Below, piece after piece: positions 8,482-16,561 of a DNA stretch of 19,533 nt. Origin of the DNA: Rothia gullae (GTDB taxonomy: Bacteria; Actinomycetota; Actinomycetes; Actinomycetales; Micrococcaceae); assembly GCF_024294905.1 (NCBI RefSeq), contig NZ_JANCOC010000005.1, positions 129,059-148,591 on the forward strand, given 5' to 3'. The translations under genes and the position numbers were made by a program. The notes below the pieces were generated by a model. The model was not told the DNA's origin. It did no database searches and saw only the letters and a program-made list of their open reading frames with translations. Numbering within the stretch: the stretch's first letter is position 1; every line of letters starts with the position of its first letter.

Positions 8482-9761
8482 TCGTGGGCACGCGGATGGG
8501 CCATGCGGTACACTTCCATGAGCCCCTCGGGCGTGACCTTGGTGTATACCTGAGTGGTGGCGATGGAGGCGTGTCCGAGCAGTTCTTGCACCACGCGAAT
8601 ATCGGCTCCGCCCTGCAGCAGGTGCGTTGCGAAGCTGTGGCGCATGGAGTGCGGGGAGAAGTCGGAGCTGAGCCCGGCGGCTTCGGCGGCTTCTTTGAGG
8701 ATGAGCCAGGCGCCTTGGCGTCCGAGTCTGCCGCCGCGTCCGTTGACGAAGAGCGCGGCGGTGCCTTTACCGTGCGCTACGAGGGAGGGGCGGGCACGCA
8801 CCAGGTAGTCTTGGATTGCTTTTTGGGCATAGCTACCGATGGGTACGAGCCGTTCTTTATTTCCTTTGCCGAAAAGTCGAACGTAGCCGGGCAGGGTAAT
8901 CTGGTTGCCGTCTTCATCGGTGAGGGTTCCTTCGAAGTGCACGTCGTCGATATCGGCGTTGAGCATTTCGCTCACGCGCGCACCGGTGGCGTAGAGGAAT
9001 TCGAGTATGGCTCGGTTGCGTAGCCCGGTGGCGGTTTCGCGGTCGGGTACGGCGAGTAGCCGCTGGATGTCTTCTACGCTGACTGCTTTGGGTAGGCGCT
9101 TGACGTTCTTGGGCGGGGTGACCGGTGCCGCCGGGTCGGTGGGCACGATGAGCGCGGAGACCCAGAAGGCGTGTGCTCCGCGGACTGCCGCCATGGTGCG
9201 GGCGATGGAGTTCGGCCCCAAGGGCAGGGGCAGGTTCGGTGTCGCTTCAGCGGTTGGCGTTTCTTTTTCTGGTGCACCGGCTTTCTCCGGCTGCCCGGCA
9301 CGACCTTTCCCAGCGTGCCCGTTTCCAGCACCTCGCCCTGATTCGGAGGCGATCATCAGTGCCAGCAATTCTGCGGCTTCTTCCTGCGCTTCCTGAGATT
9401 CCTGCGCGTTCTGGTTGTTTTTCTCCCCCGCTTCGAATCCGGCAAGCGGCACGGTGGGGGCGGCGAGTTCCCGCATGAAGGAACGCACCTGCGCGGTGGT
9501 GATGCGTTCGGGGTCGATGACGCCGAGGGTCGCCATGTAGGCACTGTATCGTCGCAAATCGCGCGCGTAGCAAGCGAAGGTGTGCTCGCTGCTTCCTCGC
9601 TCCACGCGCAGGTGGATGAGGTACTGGTCAATGGCTTTCTGGAGCGGGGTCTGCGCCTCCTGGTGGGAGGAACCCAGCACAGAGGAACCGGCAGAAGAGG
9701 TCACGCCGAGCAGACCCGCGCCGCGGGATGTCTTGCTCGCCATGTTTTTTGCTTGCTTCAC
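8472..9761 (-). CDS. xerD: Tyrosine recombinase XerD with an inserted low-complexity segment
   Basis: XerD, with XerC, resolves chromosome dimers at dif. The 429-residue product carries the full catalytic set: R262 (ATGARVSE), K299 (GKGNKERLVPI), H371 and R374 (HSMRHSFATHLL), H397 (LLGHASIA) and nucleophile Y406. Family members have about 300 residues. The excess is an N-terminal extension (1-37) and an insertion at about 103-177, rich in A, E, G, Q, K and P. The insertion splits the N-terminal SAM-like core-binding domain between FMRELAA and LGPNSIARTMAAVRGAH. The GTG at 9761 has GGAG 5 bases upstream. The position between NUDIX and parA matches Rv1701, supporting XerD over other integrases. 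Confidence 0.93.
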   Translation of the reverse strand: MKQAKNMASKTSRGAGLLGVTSSAGSSVLGSSHQEAQTPLQKAIDQYLIHLRVERGSSEHTFACYARDLRRYSAYMATLGVIDPERITTAQVRSFMRELAAPTVPLAGFEAGEKNNQNAQESQEAQEEAAELLALMIASESGRGAGNGHAGKGRAGQPEKAGAPEKETPTAEATPNLPLPLGPNSIARTMAAVRGAHAFWVSALIVPTDPAAPVTPPKNVKRLPKAVSVEDIQRLLAVPDRETATGLRNRAILEFLYATGARVSEMLNADIDDVHFEGTLTDEDGNQITLPGYVRLFGKGNKERLVPIGSYAQKAIQDYLVRARPSLVAHGKGTAALFVNGRGGRLGRQGAWLILKEAAEAAGLSSDFSPHSMRHSFATHLLQGGADIRVVQELLGHASIATTQVYTKVTPEGLMEVYRMAHPRAHERG

Positions 9762-9789
9762 GCTATCTCCTCTGTCGGTTCTGTTGACG

Positions 9790-9827
9790 TTTGGGCCTCT
9801 TGATATTTGGGTCTCTTGATATTTGGA
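9790..9827. repeat. 16-bp tandem repeat upstream of xerD
   Basis: Units TTTGGGCCTCTTGATA (9790-9805) and TTTGGGTCTCTTGATA (9806-9821) differ at one base, and a partial third unit TTTGGA follows. The repeat lies in the 108-base gap between the NUDIX stop and the xerD start, 29 bases or more from the GTG. It may change copy number. No clear promoter is seen here. Confidence 0.85.
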
Positions 9828-9869
9828 TTTGCCGTAGGCGGAGCTACTCCCCCACCCTACGTTCCGTTC

Positions 9870-10544
9870 TTAGTGGTTGCAGAAGTTCTCCGGCTTTTCG
9901 CGGCGCTGCCCCATGTAGGGGTGGAACTCCCAGCCGCCCTCGGCGGGGCGCAGGCCTTCAAAGTTGTTCTGCGCCGCCGCGTAAGTGGCGAGTACAGCCT
10001 GAATAGCGAGCGCGTTATGAACCTTTCCACCCAGCACCAGCTGTACTGCCTCGGCGAGGGGCACCCAGCGGTAGGTCATTTCTGCTTCTTCGTCGGTGCG
10101 TTCGCTACGTTCTTCGGCGGGCAGTTCCGAGAGGTTACGCGCCAGGTAGACGCGGCCTGCTTCGCTGGTTGCGCCGGGGCTGCTGAAGTAGTCGGTCAGA
10201 GCGTTCCAGATGACTGCCTGCAGGTCTGCCTCTTCGGCAAGTTCGCGCTGCGCGGCGGCCAGGGGGTCTTCACCGTCAATGTCGAGCAGTCCGGCGGGTA
10301 CTTCCCAGAGGTTCATGCGCACCGGGTGGCGGTACTGGTTGAGCATCAGCAGTTCGTTGTTGTCGTTGAGAACCGCCACGGCGACGGCGCCGGGCATTTC
10401 CACGACGTCGCGGGTCAGCACGGTGTTTTCGTTGAGTTCGTACTCTTCAACGGTCGTTTCGATTACGTAGCCGCTGTACTTCACGGTGCGGGTGCGGATG
10501 GTGCGTTCGGAGGGTGCATCAATAATCTGCTGGTTGTTGCTCAT
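9870..10544 (-). CDS. NUDIX hydrolase, probable ADP-ribose pyrophosphatase
   Basis: Likely cleaves ADP-ribose to AMP and ribose 5-phosphate, as its positional equivalent Rv1700 does. The 224-residue product has the beta-strand lead-in EVPAGLLD and a Nudix box at 85-108. The box has REL-A-EE at 100-105, and a glutamate six residues rather than five after the first gap (G85 to E92), the spacing I recall for the Rv1700 group. The usual glycine near the end of the box is aspartate 107 here. The ATG at 10544 has only a weak GAAAGA upstream, but a -10 box ends 6 bases before it, so the mRNA may be leaderless. It is separated from pyrG by a terminator. Confidence 0.88.
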   Translation of the reverse strand: MSNNQQIIDAPSERTIRTRTVKYSGYVIETTVEEYELNENTVLTRDVVEMPGAVAVAVLNDNNELLMLNQYRHPVRMNLWEVPAGLLDIDGEDPLAAAQRELAEEADLQAVIWNALTDYFSSPGATSEAGRVYLARNLSELPAEERSERTDEEAEMTYRWVPLAEAVQLVLGGKVHNALAIQAVLATYAAAQNNFEGLRPAEGGWEFHPYMGQRREKPENFCNH

Positions 10545-10550
10545 TCTTTC

Positions 10551-10556
10551 ATTGTA
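10551..10556 (-). promoter_or_regulatory. -10 box of the NUDIX-xerD unit (probably leaderless)
   Basis: TACAAT on the minus strand ends 6 bases before the ATG, so the expected start of transcription falls on the first base of the start codon. No good -35 box is present, as is common in actinobacterial promoters. Confidence 0.5.
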
Positions 10557-10631
10557 GGCGGCTTCTTAGCCCCGCTATGTTTGGCGCGTTAGGTACGGGC
10601 ACGGAATAAGGCATATTCAGGTTTAAACGAA

Positions 10632-10670
10632 AGCATCCCGCTCTCCCCTGCACGGGGTGAGCGGGATGCT
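10632..10670 (-). terminator. Terminator of pyrG
   Basis: AGCATCCCGCTC and GAGCGGGATGCT pair, extended after one mismatch by CCCC/GGGG around a five-base loop. The T-rich stretch TTTCGTTT follows on the minus strand. It lies 20 bases past the pyrG stop. Confidence 0.8.
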
Positions 10671-10689
10671 GAACGTTTGTGCCTAGATG

Positions 10690-12384
10690 TTAGGCGCCGC
10701 GGCGCTCCAGAGCAGCCTTAATCAGGCCGGAGAAGAGCGGGTGCGGGCGAGTCGGACGCGAGCGGTACTCGGGGTGTGCCTGAGTTGCCACGTAGTAGGG
10801 GTGTTCCTCTGCAGGCAGTTCCACATACTCGACCAGCGAGGAGTCCGGGGAGGTACCGGAGATACGCAGACCTGCTTCTTCAAGCTGCTCGCGGTACTCG
10901 TTGTTCACCTCGTAGCGGTGGCGGTGACGCTCTGCAACCTCGGTTGCACCGTACGCCTTAGCTACCTGAGAGCCGGGAACCAGGTTTGCCTTGTACAGGC
11001 CCAGGCGCATGGTGCCACCCAGGTCGCCTGCACCTTCGACGAACTGCTTCTGCTCTTCGATGGTTGCGATGACCGGTACGGAGGTTTCCGGATCGAACTC
11101 GGTGGAGGATGCTTCGGTCAGGCCCAACACGTTGCGTGCGTACTCGATGACCATTGACTGCAGGCCGAGGCAGATACCCAGGGTCGGGATCTTGTGCTCG
11201 CGTGCGTACTTGAGGGCGCCGATCTTACCGTCCAGGCCGCGGATGCCGAAGCCGCCGGGCACGAGGATTGCGTCCATGTTGCGCAGCTGGTGGTCTGCAT
11301 CTTCGTCGGTTGCGCACAGGTCAGCTGCAACCCACTTGATGTTGACCTTCACGTTGTTTGCGAAGCCGCCGGCGCGCAGAGCCTCGGAGACGGACAGGTA
11401 TGCGTCGGGCAGGTCGATGTACTTACCGACCAGGCCAACGTTGACCTCTGCTGCGGGGCGGTGCACTGCGTCGAGCAGGCGGTTCCACTGGGTGAAGTCC
11501 GGTGCGGGAGCCTCAATACCGAAGTAGTCGAGGATGTAGTCGTCGAGCTTCTGGCTGTGCAGGGTCTTGGGGATGTCGTAGATGCTGGGTGCGTCGGCGC
11601 AGGAGATGACTGCGTCGCTGTCCACGTCGCATGCGTTACCGATCTTGGTACGGTGCGAGACGGGGACCTCACGCTCACAGCGCAGGATCAGACCGTCAGG
11701 CTGGATACCCAGGCCGCGCAGTGCTGCGACGGAGTGCTGGGTCGGCTTGGTCTTGAGCTCGCCGGAGGGGCCGATGAAGGGCACCAGGGAGACGTGCAGG
11801 AAGAAGACGTTCTTGCGGCCAACATCGCGGCGTACCTGGCGTGCCGCTTCCATGAAGGGCAGGGACTCGATATCGCCGACGGTGCCACCGATTTCGGTGA
11901 TGATGATGTCGGGTGCGTTTTCAATTTCCGCTGCGTGACGCATGCGGGCCTTGATTTCGTCGGTAATGTGAGGGATGACCTGGACGGTGTCGCCGAGGTA
12001 TTCGCCGCGGCGTTCCTTTGCGATGACGGAGGAGTAGACCTGGCCGGTGGTCACGTTAGCGGACTGGTCGAGGTTTTCGTCCAGGAAGCGCTCGTAGTGT
12101 CCGATGTCGAGGTCGGTTTCAGCACCGTCGTCGGTGACAAAGACTTCACCGTGCTGGAAGGGGTTCATCGTACCGGGGTCGACGTTCAGGTAGGGGTCGA
12201 ACTTCTGCATGGTCACAGAGAGGCCACGTGCGCGAAGAAGCTGACCGAGGGAAGAGGCCGACAGGCCCTTACCGAGAGAAGATGCAACGCCGCCGGTCAC
12301 GAAAATCTGGCGGGTTACCTTGTCGTTAGAGGACGCGTTCAGAGCGTTATTTTTTTCATTCACCACGGAATTCAAGCCTACCAT
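10690..12384 (-). CDS. pyrG: CTP synthase
   Basis: Makes CTP from UTP, ATP and glutamine. The 564-residue product has the amidoligase P-loop region [17 protein letters not shown] (29-45) and the [20 protein letters not shown] motif block. It ends in a class I glutamine amidotransferase domain with nucleophile C405 (GICLGLQ) and H537/E539 (AHPEY). About 24 residues precede the usual start of the fold (QIFVTGG), so a GTG at codon 7 or 8 is an alternative start. Neither has a good ribosome site. In M. tuberculosis pyrG follows Rv1697-Rv1698. Here it follows recN after a 340-base gap. Confidence 0.96.
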   Translation of the reverse strand: MVGLNSVVNEKNNALNASSNDKVTRQIFVTGGVASSLGKGLSASSLGQLLRARGLSVTMQKFDPYLNVDPGTMNPFQHGEVFVTDDGAETDLDIGHYERFLDENLDQSANVTTGQVYSSVIAKERRGEYLGDTVQVIPHITDEIKARMRHAAEIENAPDIIITEIGGTVGDIESLPFMEAARQVRRDVGRKNVFFLHVSLVPFIGPSGELKTKPTQHSVAALRGLGIQPDGLILRCEREVPVSHRTKIGNACDVDSDAVISCADAPSIYDIPKTLHSQKLDDYILDYFGIEAPAPDFTQWNRLLDAVHRPAAEVNVGLVGKYIDLPDAYLSVSEALRAGGFANNVKVNIKWVAADLCATDEDADHQLRNMDAILVPGGFGIRGLDGKIGALKYAREHKIPTLGICLGLQSMVIEYARNVLGLTEASSTEFDPETSVPVIATIEEQKQFVEGAGDLGGTMRLGLYKANLVPGSQVAKAYGATEVAERHRHRYEVNNEYREQLEEAGLRISGTSPDSSLVEYVELPAEEHPYYVATQAHPEYRSRPTRPHPLFSGLIKAALERRGA

Positions 12385-12724
12385 TTTCTTGTCTGCTATC
12401 CAAGCAGAGGGTTTTGCCGCGAGAGGATTCTCTCAGACGGTTTTCCCTCCCCTATTTGTCCTTATCACCACTGTAAACGGAGCCGGGGATTTATTATTCC
12501 CGCCGCGCCGTGTAGAAGCAGGTGTAGGAGCATTCACAGAGTATCTCACATTCTCTGGGCTCCATGCGCCGCTATTGGTCACCGGCGCGGGCTGTACTGG
12601 TAACTTTCCGAGGCATGCTCGCGCATTTCAGCCCCTTTGTTGGTCTTTAGTGAGAAAGATGCTACCTTTCGGCGCTTTTGCCAGCACTTTCCCGCTGCTT
12701 TTCCCCGCCGGTTTGCCGTCAGTT
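12385..12724. other. Gene-free gap between recN and pyrG with hairpins
   Basis: About 340 bases with no convincing coding frame on either strand. Hairpins TCTGC/GCAGA (12392-12408) and GAGAG/CTCTC (12421-12434) lie in what would be the pyrG leader. TTTACA on the minus strand (12472-12477) resembles a -35 box, but no good -10 box follows at the right distance. Pyrimidine-responsive control is possible but not shown. steA and steB relatives would be expected here from other actinobacteria. Confidence 0.6.
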
Positions 12725-14443
12725 TCAGCGCCCCTGCGGCACTTCTCGACCGGCGGCCAGCAGCTCTCGGGCGTGCTCTCGCGCCGATTCTGATTGATCG
12801 TGTCCGGAGAGCATTCGCGCCAGCTCCACCACGCGTTCCTCTTCGGAAAGTACCTTGACCTTTGAGAGGGACGCGTCATCGTTTTTCAGCACGAGGATGT
12901 GCTGGTCCGCGAAGGCGGCAACCTGCGGCAGGTGGGTGACCACCAGAACCTGCACGTGTCGGGCGAGCATGGCGAGGCGGCGACCGATTTCGATAGCGGC
13001 CTTACCGCCCACGCCGGAGTCCACCTCGTCGAAGATGAAGGTGGGTACGGGGTCCACTTCGGCAAGCACTACCTCCAGGGCGAGCATCACGCGGGAGAGC
13101 TCACCGCCGGAGGCACCCTTACCGAGCGGGCGCGGCACGGCGGTTCGGTGCGGCGCCAGCATGAAGGTTACCGTGTCTCGACCGTGTACCGAGAACTTTT
13201 CGGCTTCGGCAACTTCCACGACCAGGGAGGCGTTCGGCATAGCAAGAGCAGTGAGCTCCTCACTGACGGCATCCGCCAGTTTCTGCGCGGCGGCACGGCG
13301 CAGGGCGGTCAGCTCTTCTGCCTGGGAGCCAAGCACCTTGCGTAGCTGTACCAGCTCGGTTTCCAGGGTTTCCTGTCGCTGCGGGTCATCCACCAGGGTC
13401 TCAAGGCGTGCGCGGGATTCTTCAGCCCACTCGAGAACCTCGGCAATATCGGCACCGTATTTGCGGGTGAGGGTCGCCAGCTGGGCGCGGCGAGTCTGCA
13501 CCTGTGCCAGACGTTCGGGGCCTTCAACATCCAGGGAGGCCATGTAGGAGGACAAATCCGAGGAGATATCGGTGGCAAGAATCAACAGTTCGTTGACGCG
13601 CGCGGCGAGGGAGGCAAGCTCTTCGTCAGCGTCTGCCTGCGCATGTAGCGCGGAGCGGCTTGCATCGAGCAGGTTCATGACGCTCTGCTCGTCGCCGGTG
13701 GAGTATTCGCTACCGCTGAGCGCTGCGGAGGCGGTTGCCGAGGCGATACGTAGCGCTTCAACGTTCATGAGCTTCACCATTTCGGCTTTGAGCTCTTCTT
13801 CTTCGCCCGCCTGCGGGTTGACGGCGCTGATTTCTTCGAGGGCGCCCTGCAGGGTCTGCGCTTCGAGGGCTCGTGCGCGCGAGTTTTCTCGTACTTCCTT
13901 GAGCTCTGCGGCGGCGGTGCGGTATCGCTCGTAGTTTTCGCGGTACTTCTCCAGCAGATTGGCGAGCTCTTCACCGGCGTACAGGTCGAGGGATTGGCGC
14001 TGCTCTGCCGCTGATTTGAGGCGCAGCTGATCGGACTGGCCGTGGACTGCAACAAGAGTCTGACCAATCTGAGACAGGGTTCCGATGGGTGCGGAGCAAC
14101 CGCCGACGTGGGCGCGGGAGCGTCCCGAGGCGTTGACGGTGCGTGCCAGAAGCAGCTCGGAGGTCTGTTCGTCGATGTCTTCGGCGGTGCCGCCGGCTTC
14201 TTCGGCAAGCTCGAGGGCGCGGTGCCCGTGGGGCAGGCGAATCACTGCTTCGGCAAGGGCACTCTTGGCGCCGTTGCGCACGCTGGATGCGTCGGATCGG
14301 GCGCCCAGGAGCATGCCGAGGGCGGTGACGACCATGGTTTTACCTGCGCCGGTTTCACCGGTCAGCACGGAGAATCCGGGTTCGAGGGGGAGCCTCGCAT
14401 CGGTGATGATTCCGAGGTCTCGAATATGGATTTCCTCAATCAC
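12725..14443 (-). CDS. recN: DNA repair protein RecN
   Basis: An SMC-like ATPase that acts early in double-strand break repair. The 572-residue product has Walker A GETGAGKT (29-36), a long helical, probably coiled-coil middle (about 150-370), the ABC signature ASGGELSRVMLALE and Walker B TFIFDEVDSGVGG near the C-terminus. Length is normal for the family. Translation starts at GTG 14443, with AAGGA about 10 bases upstream. A nearby ATG at 14453 is out of frame and stops after five codons. The gene starts 19 bases after nadK, so they are likely cotranscribed, as in Rv1695-Rv1696. Confidence 0.96.
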   Translation of the reverse strand: MIEEIHIRDLGIITDARLPLEPGFSVLTGETGAGKTMVVTALGMLLGARSDASSVRNGAKSALAEAVIRLPHGHRALELAEEAGGTAEDIDEQTSELLLARTVNASGRSRAHVGGCSAPIGTLSQIGQTLVAVHGQSDQLRLKSAAEQRQSLDLYAGEELANLLEKYRENYERYRTAAAELKEVRENSRARALEAQTLQGALEEISAVNPQAGEEEELKAEMVKLMNVEALRIASATASAALSGSEYSTGDEQSVMNLLDASRSALHAQADADEELASLAARVNELLILATDISSDLSSYMASLDVEGPERLAQVQTRRAQLATLTRKYGADIAEVLEWAEESRARLETLVDDPQRQETLETELVQLRKVLGSQAEELTALRRAAAQKLADAVSEELTALAMPNASLVVEVAEAEKFSVHGRDTVTFMLAPHRTAVPRPLGKGASGGELSRVMLALEVVLAEVDPVPTFIFDEVDSGVGGKAAIEIGRRLAMLARHVQVLVVTHLPQVAAFADQHILVLKNDDASLSKVKVLSEEERVVELARMLSGHDQSESAREHARELLAAGREVPQGR

Positions 14444-14462
14444 GAACGTTCATTCCTTTTCT

Positions 14463-15470
14463 TTAGTGCTTCTCGGTGTCCTGCGGGCCACGCCAGCCAC
14501 GGATTGGAAGCTCGAATTTACGCACCAGTCGCTCAGAGAAGGGAGCCGGATGAATACGGGCGAGTAGCACCGACTTTTCGGAGCGTCGCACCTCAATACG
14601 GGAGCCGGGGTCCAGCTCTACGGTTCGGCGGCCATCGCACCAGAGCACGCCGGAGGCGCCGTTTCCGGGCATCATTTCTACCGCCAGGGTGGAGGTCGGC
14701 GCTGCTACCAGCGGGCGCGCGAAGAGCGCGTGAGCCGAGAGTGGCACCATAAGAATTGCTTCAACTTCGGGCCAGACGACCGGACCGCCGCCAGAGAAAG
14801 CGTAGGCGGTCGAGCCGGTGGGGGTTCCCATGACCACGCCATCACAGCCAAAGCTGCTGAGCGGGCGGCAATCCACCTCGATAATAACTTCAATCATTTT
14901 TTCACGGTTGCCCTTTTCGACGCTGGCTTCGTTCAGCGCCCAGTCACTGTGCACGCGCTTGCCGTCGTTCCAGACTTCCACGTCGATTGCCATGCGTTCT
15001 TCAACGGTGTATTCGTTGTTGACGATGCAGCGAACGGTTTCGGTCAGGTCACTCTCTTCGGATTCGGCGAGGAAGCCGACGTGTCCCAGGTTCACCCCGA
15101 TGAGCGGAACGCTGGTTCGGCGTACCATTTCTGCGGCGCGAAGAATCGAACCGTCACCACCGAGCACCACGCCGAGTTCAATATCGATGAGCGCCACGGA
15201 TTCGTGGACGACCTGCACGGGGACGGGCTCGTCCCAGTTTTCACTCAGGGTCTCCAGATCGGAGCGAGTCATGACGGGGGCGAGTCCCTCTTCGTAGAGC
15301 TGGGTGCATGCCTGTCGGGCGGCATCTCGTGCTTTTTTGCGCCCCACGTGGGCGAAGACGAGAATCTTACGGTGACATTGTTCCGCCGAACCTTCGGAAC
15401 CATGACGCGCATCTGCGGTAGCTACCTGCGCGGTTGCTTCCTGCGGTGCGTGCCTTTCGCGTTCTGCCAT
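14463..15470 (-). CDS. nadK: NAD kinase
   Basis: Phosphorylates NAD to NADP, the only route to NADP. The 335-residue product has the family motifs GGDGS (104-108), with the catalytic aspartate, LNE (179-181) and DGVVMGTPTGSTAYAFSGGG (210-229). Residues 1-34 are a variable head. The ATG at 15470 is preceded by GGGAGAG about 8-10 bases away. It leads into recN after 19 bases. A possible promoter lies in the AT-rich gap upstream, so nadK-recN may be transcribed apart from tlyA. Confidence 0.96.
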   Translation of the reverse strand: MAERERHAPQEATAQVATADARHGSEGSAEQCHRKILVFAHVGRKKARDAARQACTQLYEEGLAPVMTRSDLETLSENWDEPVPVQVVHESVALIDIELGVVLGGDGSILRAAEMVRRTSVPLIGVNLGHVGFLAESEESDLTETVRCIVNNEYTVEERMAIDVEVWNDGKRVHSDWALNEASVEKGNREKMIEVIIEVDCRPLSSFGCDGVVMGTPTGSTAYAFSGGGPVVWPEVEAILMVPLSAHALFARPLVAAPTSTLAVEMMPGNGASGVLWCDGRRTVELDPGSRIEVRRSEKSVLLARIHPAPFSERLVRKFELPIRGWRGPQDTEKH

Positions 15471-15501
15471 AACGATTCTCTCCCATCGAGGTGTTGAGAT
15501 C

Positions 15502-15535
15502 GGGGTATTGAGATAGTGTATCTACCCCTATCATA
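15502..15535 (-). promoter_or_regulatory. Possible nadK promoter and adjoining inverted repeat
   Basis: TATGAT on the minus strand (15530-15535) could be a -10 box, but no matching -35 box is seen. Just downstream, GGGGTA and TACCCC (15502-15507 and 15523-15528) form an inverted repeat enclosing a second one, GATA/TATC. The hairpin would lie at the very start of the mRNA. Confidence 0.35.
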
Positions 15536-15554
15536 CCGAATATGTTCTCGAATA

Positions 15555-15580
15555 TTTCTAAAGAGCTATATTTTTAGAAA
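15555..15580. repeat. AT-rich inverted repeat in the tlyA-nadK gap
   Basis: TTTCTAAA (15555-15562) and TTTAGAAA (15573-15580) are perfect 8-bp arms around a 10-base loop. They lie in an AT-rich block (about 15530-15640) that stands out from the GC-rich neighbours. CGAATAGCG occurs twice nearby (about 15588 and 15638). Confidence 0.6.
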
Positions 15581-15647
15581 ATTATTTCGAATAGCGTACG
15601 GCTGGGGTATCTCTAAAATACCTATAAAAAATACCTGCGAATAGCGC

Positions 15648-15712
15648 GGCAGCCTGAGAAAGCCCCGCCCTCAACGCGTCCTGCGTTACCGAGCGGTTTC
15701 TCTCAGACTGCC
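15648..15712 (-). terminator. Bulged stem-loop after tlyA, possible terminator
   Basis: GGCAG-CTGAG and CTCAG-CTGCC pair with bulges through to CCGC/GCGG. The inner hairpin AACGC/GCGTT (15673-15687) caps the structure. It begins 29 bases past the tlyA stop. The only T run on the minus strand (TTTTTT) lies well beyond the stem, so it is not a textbook terminator. Confidence 0.45.
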
Positions 15713-15716
15713 TTAG

Positions 15717-15750
15717 CACTATTTATTTTCGACACTATATTTATTTTCGG
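15717..15750. repeat. Tandem duplication across the tlyA stop codon
   Basis: CACTATTTATTTTCGA (15717-15732) is followed directly by CACTATATTTATTTTCGG (15733-15750). The second copy contains the tlyA stop codon. The two differ by two inserted bases and the last base. Confidence 0.7.
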
Positions 15751-16469
15751 CACCAGAGGAAGTACTCTACGTTGCCGTCCTGTCCGGGGAGCGGGCTGGG
15801 TTCCATACCCATCACGCGCAATCCGTGGCTGACCGCAGATGCCTGAACTTTTTCTACTGCTTCACGGCGGGCGGCTTCTTCGTGCACCACTCCCCCACGT
15901 CCGATGCGGTGCTTGCCGACCTCGAACTGCGGCTTGACCATGAGCACCAGGTCGCCGCCGGTTTCGGTGGCGTTCGCTAGCGTCTCCATAACCAGGGTCA
16001 GTGAGATGAACGAGAGGTCAGAAACCGTCAGTTTGACCTGCCCACCAATGTCTTCGGGCTTCATGTAGCGAACGTTGAGTCCTTCGTACACGCCGACTCG
16101 CGGTTCTTCGCGTAGCGTGTCCACGAGCTGCCCGTGTCCTACGTCAACGGCGGCTACGTGGGCGGCTCCTCGACGAAGCAACACGTCGGTAAAGCCTCCG
16201 GTGGATGCTCCCGCATCCAGGCAACACTTGCCTTCTACCTCGATTTCGGGGAACGCGTCGAGGGCACCGGCGAGCTTGTGCCCTGCGCGGCTGACGTATT
16301 CGGTCAGCTCGCTCTGGCGCACGTAGAGGGTATCCTCCGGGCCCACGAGCATGGACGCTTTGCGCGCAACCTTGCCGTTGACTTGTACGTCTCCTGCCGC
16401 GATGAGTTTTGCGGCGAGGGTTCGTGAGCTCACGAATCCGGCTTCGACCAGGTATTTATCGAGGCGCAC
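15741..16469 (-). CDS. tlyA: TlyA-family rRNA 2'-O-methyltransferase
   Basis: In mycobacteria TlyA methylates riboses of a cytidine in both 16S and 23S rRNA, which makes ribosomes sensitive to capreomycin. The 242-residue product has an N-terminal S4 domain (1-60) and a Rossmann methyltransferase domain with the SAM site LDAGASTGGF (84-93). The K-D-K-E tetrad is visible as K65, D151, K179 and E235. Length is normal. The start is GTG at 16469 with only a weak purine-rich stretch upstream, so the exact start is less certain, though the S4 domain begins at once. It follows a small gene and a hairpin, and corresponds to Rv1694. Confidence 0.94.
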   Translation of the reverse strand: MRLDKYLVEAGFVSSRTLAAKLIAAGDVQVNGKVARKASMLVGPEDTLYVRQSELTEYVSRAGHKLAGALDAFPEIEVEGKCCLDAGASTGGFTDVLLRRGAAHVAAVDVGHGQLVDTLREEPRVGVYEGLNVRYMKPEDIGGQVKLTVSDLSFISLTLVMETLANATETGGDLVLMVKPQFEVGKHRIGRGGVVHEEAARREAVEKVQASAVSHGLRVMGMEPSPLPGQDGNVEYFLWCRK

Positions 16470-16515
16470 GGTGTCTTTGTCTTCTTTCTGTCGTCGTCTG
16501 ATGACGGGTTATCTA

Positions 16516-16552
16516 GTGCCCCCCTCAGAGCATTGCTGTTCTGAGGGGGCAC
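16516..16552 (-). terminator. Stem-loop between the small gene and tlyA
   Basis: GTGCCCCCTCAGA and TCTGAGGGGGGCAC pair over 13 bp with one bulge around a 10-base loop. No T run follows, so it may be an attenuator or an mRNA-stability hairpin rather than a terminator. It lies 10 bases past the stop of the 55-residue gene. Confidence 0.45.
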
Positions 16553-16561
16553 CGCCGCGAA

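Noticed and set aside
11194..12603. Long plus-strand frame antisense to pyrG
   Set aside because: Composition (V, D, G, C, H) is that of a shadow of the pyrG codons. No ribosome site or family likeness.
12725..12879. Possible remnant of steA at the recN end
   Set aside because: The short frames here overlap recN in other frames and show no likeness to SteA motifs that I can recognise.
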